Source: an uncultured Pseudomonadota bacterium
Lineage (GTDB): Bacteria; Pseudomonadota; Gammaproteobacteria; Burkholderiales; Rhodocyclaceae
Direction of reading: 5' to 3'
DNA: 7,233 nt
Assembly (NCBI GenBank): GCA_946479855.1
Contig: CAMLHL010000099.1
Location: 1-7,233, forward strand
Shown here: positions 6,443 to 7,233 of the stretch, one piece after another
How the letters are laid out: every line of letters begins with the position of its first letter
Numbering within the stretch: the first letter of the stretch is position 1
Position numbers and translations under genes: made by a program
Notes under the pieces: generated by a model
What the model was told of the DNA's origin: nothing
Databases searched by the model: none
The model's input: only the letters and a program-made list of their open reading frames with translations

Positions 6443-7128
6443 AACGTTTTCAGCATTTGCAGCGAGCGTGAGTAGCTATGTCCGAGCTGCTCGTCGTCGT
6501 AGCGATGTTCGCCGCCTAGCGGGCAGGCCAGGCGGGCGAGGCAGGTGTGCTGGCAATGCGACTGTGGCGACTTGCGGTAGGCGACGCACTGGGCCAAGGA
6601 AAACTGGTCATTTTCCAGTGCGCCAGCCGGACACGCGGCGATACAGGGCCGCTCGACGCAATCCAGGCAGGGGTTGCTACGGTCAACCGGCACAAAAGGG
6701 CAAAAATCAGTATCGGCGAGCACGACGGCACGGTAAGCGTACCAGCTGCCCCACTTGTGATCGACGCCGACCATGAAGGGCGATGCATGGTGCCAGCCGG
6801 CCAGCTGGCCAAGCGCCTGCAAGCCGACTGCCTGCGTGCCCGGATAGACGAGGGAGAAACGGTGGCCCGGCAGATCCTCGGCGAACCAGCGGGCAACCGT
6901 CTGCCTGCAATAGTCGTCGATCGGATGCTCGCCGCTGAGGCCCGATGCCTTGACGCACTCCCAAAGTCGCCGCCCGCCATGGCCCAGCAGGATCAACTGG
7001 CGAAAGCCGGTCGTCTCGCCCAGCGTTGCCGCGACCGCTGGCGGCAGGGCCTCCAGGGCGAAGACGTGCTGTCGGTTGAGACCGGCCTCGTCAAGGAATC
7101 CGGCCGGAAAAGGGAAGTGCTCACTCAT
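6436..7128 (-). CDS. QueG-like 4Fe-4S ferredoxin-domain protein, function unknown
   Basis: This 230-residue cytosolic protein carries a C-terminal double-cluster ferredoxin region. C154, C157, C162 and C166-P are followed by C181, C192, C196 and C202-P. The order (four Cys, a lone Cys, three Cys) mirrors the end of epoxyqueuosine reductase QueG. By that analogy cluster one would use 154/157/162/202 and cluster two 166/181/192/196. The spacings (C-x2-C-x4-C-x3-CP and C-x3-C-x5-CP) are wider than the classical motif. Residues 93-140 (for example LGQLAGWHHASPFMVGVDHK) loosely resemble the QueG middle region, but I do not see QueG's VDSAPVLE-type motif, and the protein is much shorter than QueG, so queuosine reduction is unlikely. 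A reductase or electron-transfer role is the safest reading. The start is supported by GGAGG (7138-7142), 9 bases upstream. It overlaps the upstream minus-strand gene by 8 bp, so the two form an operon. Confidence 0.85.
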   Translation of the reverse strand: MSEHFPFPAGFLDEAGLNRQHVFALEALPPAVAATLGETTGFRQLILLGHGGRRLWECVKASGLSGEHPIDDYCRQTVARWFAEDLPGHRFSLVYPGTQAVGLQALGQLAGWHHASPFMVGVDHKWGSWYAYRAVVLADTDFCPFVPVDRSNPCLDCVERPCIAACPAGALENDQFSLAQCVAYRKSPQSHCQHTCLARLACPLGGEHRYDDEQLGHSYSRSLQMLKTFY

Positions 7129-7233
7129 TTTCCAGGGCCTCCGTTTTCTCGCTCGTTCGCTGCTGGGCGACCCAGAGCAGCAGGGCGTCGATGGCCGCGC
7201 CGCCGGCCTGGGCGCGCGGATGGTTGATCAGGA
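7121..7233 (-). CDS. C-terminus of an unidentified protein (5' end outside the window)
   Basis: A minus-strand frame enters from the right edge and gives about 36 residues, starting LINHPRAQAGGAAIDALLLW and ending in a charged Glu/Lys/Thr tail (TEALENE), with TGA at 7121-7123. Its stop lies 8 bp inside the next gene, whose ATG is at 7126-7128 and whose ribosome-binding site (GGAGG) lies within this coding end. That overlap is typical of a translationally coupled pair and supports the frame. The visible part looks like a soluble protein ending in an amphipathic helix. I do not recognise the family, and the fragment is too short to assign one. Identifying the full-length gene would be the best clue to what the ferredoxin-domain protein does. 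Confidence 0.6.
   Translation of the reverse strand, partial: LINHPRAQAGGAAIDALLLWVAQQRTSEKTEALENE

Noticed and set aside
6547..7227. 226-codon plus-strand frame opposite the ferredoxin-like gene
   Set aside because: The minus-strand product has eight ordered cysteines and a strong Shine-Dalgarno. The plus-strand translation shows no domain.

Overview
The window looks like an ordinary chromosomal segment of a GC-rich Gram-negative bacterium. The proteobacterial UbiA/UbiD pair, a membrane-anchored GGDEF-EAL protein and the style of the small exported protein suggest a betaproteobacterium, perhaps in the Rhodocyclales (Dechloromonas/Azonexus-like). That placement is inferred from protein style, not from an rRNA or a database match. 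I see no mobile element, CRISPR array, tRNA or rRNA.

Layout. (1) Bases 1-66 hold the last 21 codons of an unidentified plus-strand gene, followed by a GC-rich hairpin (73-108). (2) A minus-strand gene (140-649) encodes a small exported protein with an Arg/Asp/His-rich tail. (3) A 145-bp divergent intergenic region (650-794) carries a 7-bp inverted repeat and leads to ubiA. (4) A tightly packed plus-strand operon follows: ubiA (795-1685), a 28-codon small ORF (1682-1768), ubiD (1765-3228), a GNAT acetyltransferase (3225-3737) and a DUF4870-like membrane protein (3734-4147). Each junction in this chain is a 4-base stop/start overlap (ATGA or GTGA). After a 27-bp gap comes a 755-residue membrane-anchored PAS-GGDEF-EAL protein (4175-6442). 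(5) Two minus-strand genes converge on it from the right: a protein with a QueG-like eight-cysteine ferredoxin domain (6436-7128) and, upstream of that, the C-terminus of an unidentified gene (7121-7233). The two converging genes overlap tail to tail by 7 bp.

Function. UbiA and UbiD catalyse successive steps of ubiquinone synthesis: prenylation of 4-hydroxybenzoate, then prenylated-FMN-dependent decarboxylation of the product. The GNAT and membrane proteins share the transcript but have no established link to quinones. The PAS-GGDEF-EAL protein is probably a cyclic-di-GMP enzyme, and its synthetic motif, inhibitory site and hydrolytic residues are all present. The main unexplained feature is the 28-codon ORF that bridges ubiA and ubiD with overlaps at both ends and a strong ribosome-binding site of its own. 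The remaining oddities are modest: an unusually spaced Cys set in the ferredoxin-like protein, the divergent-promoter inverted repeat, and tiny stop/start arrangements at ubiA and around the membrane-protein stop codon.
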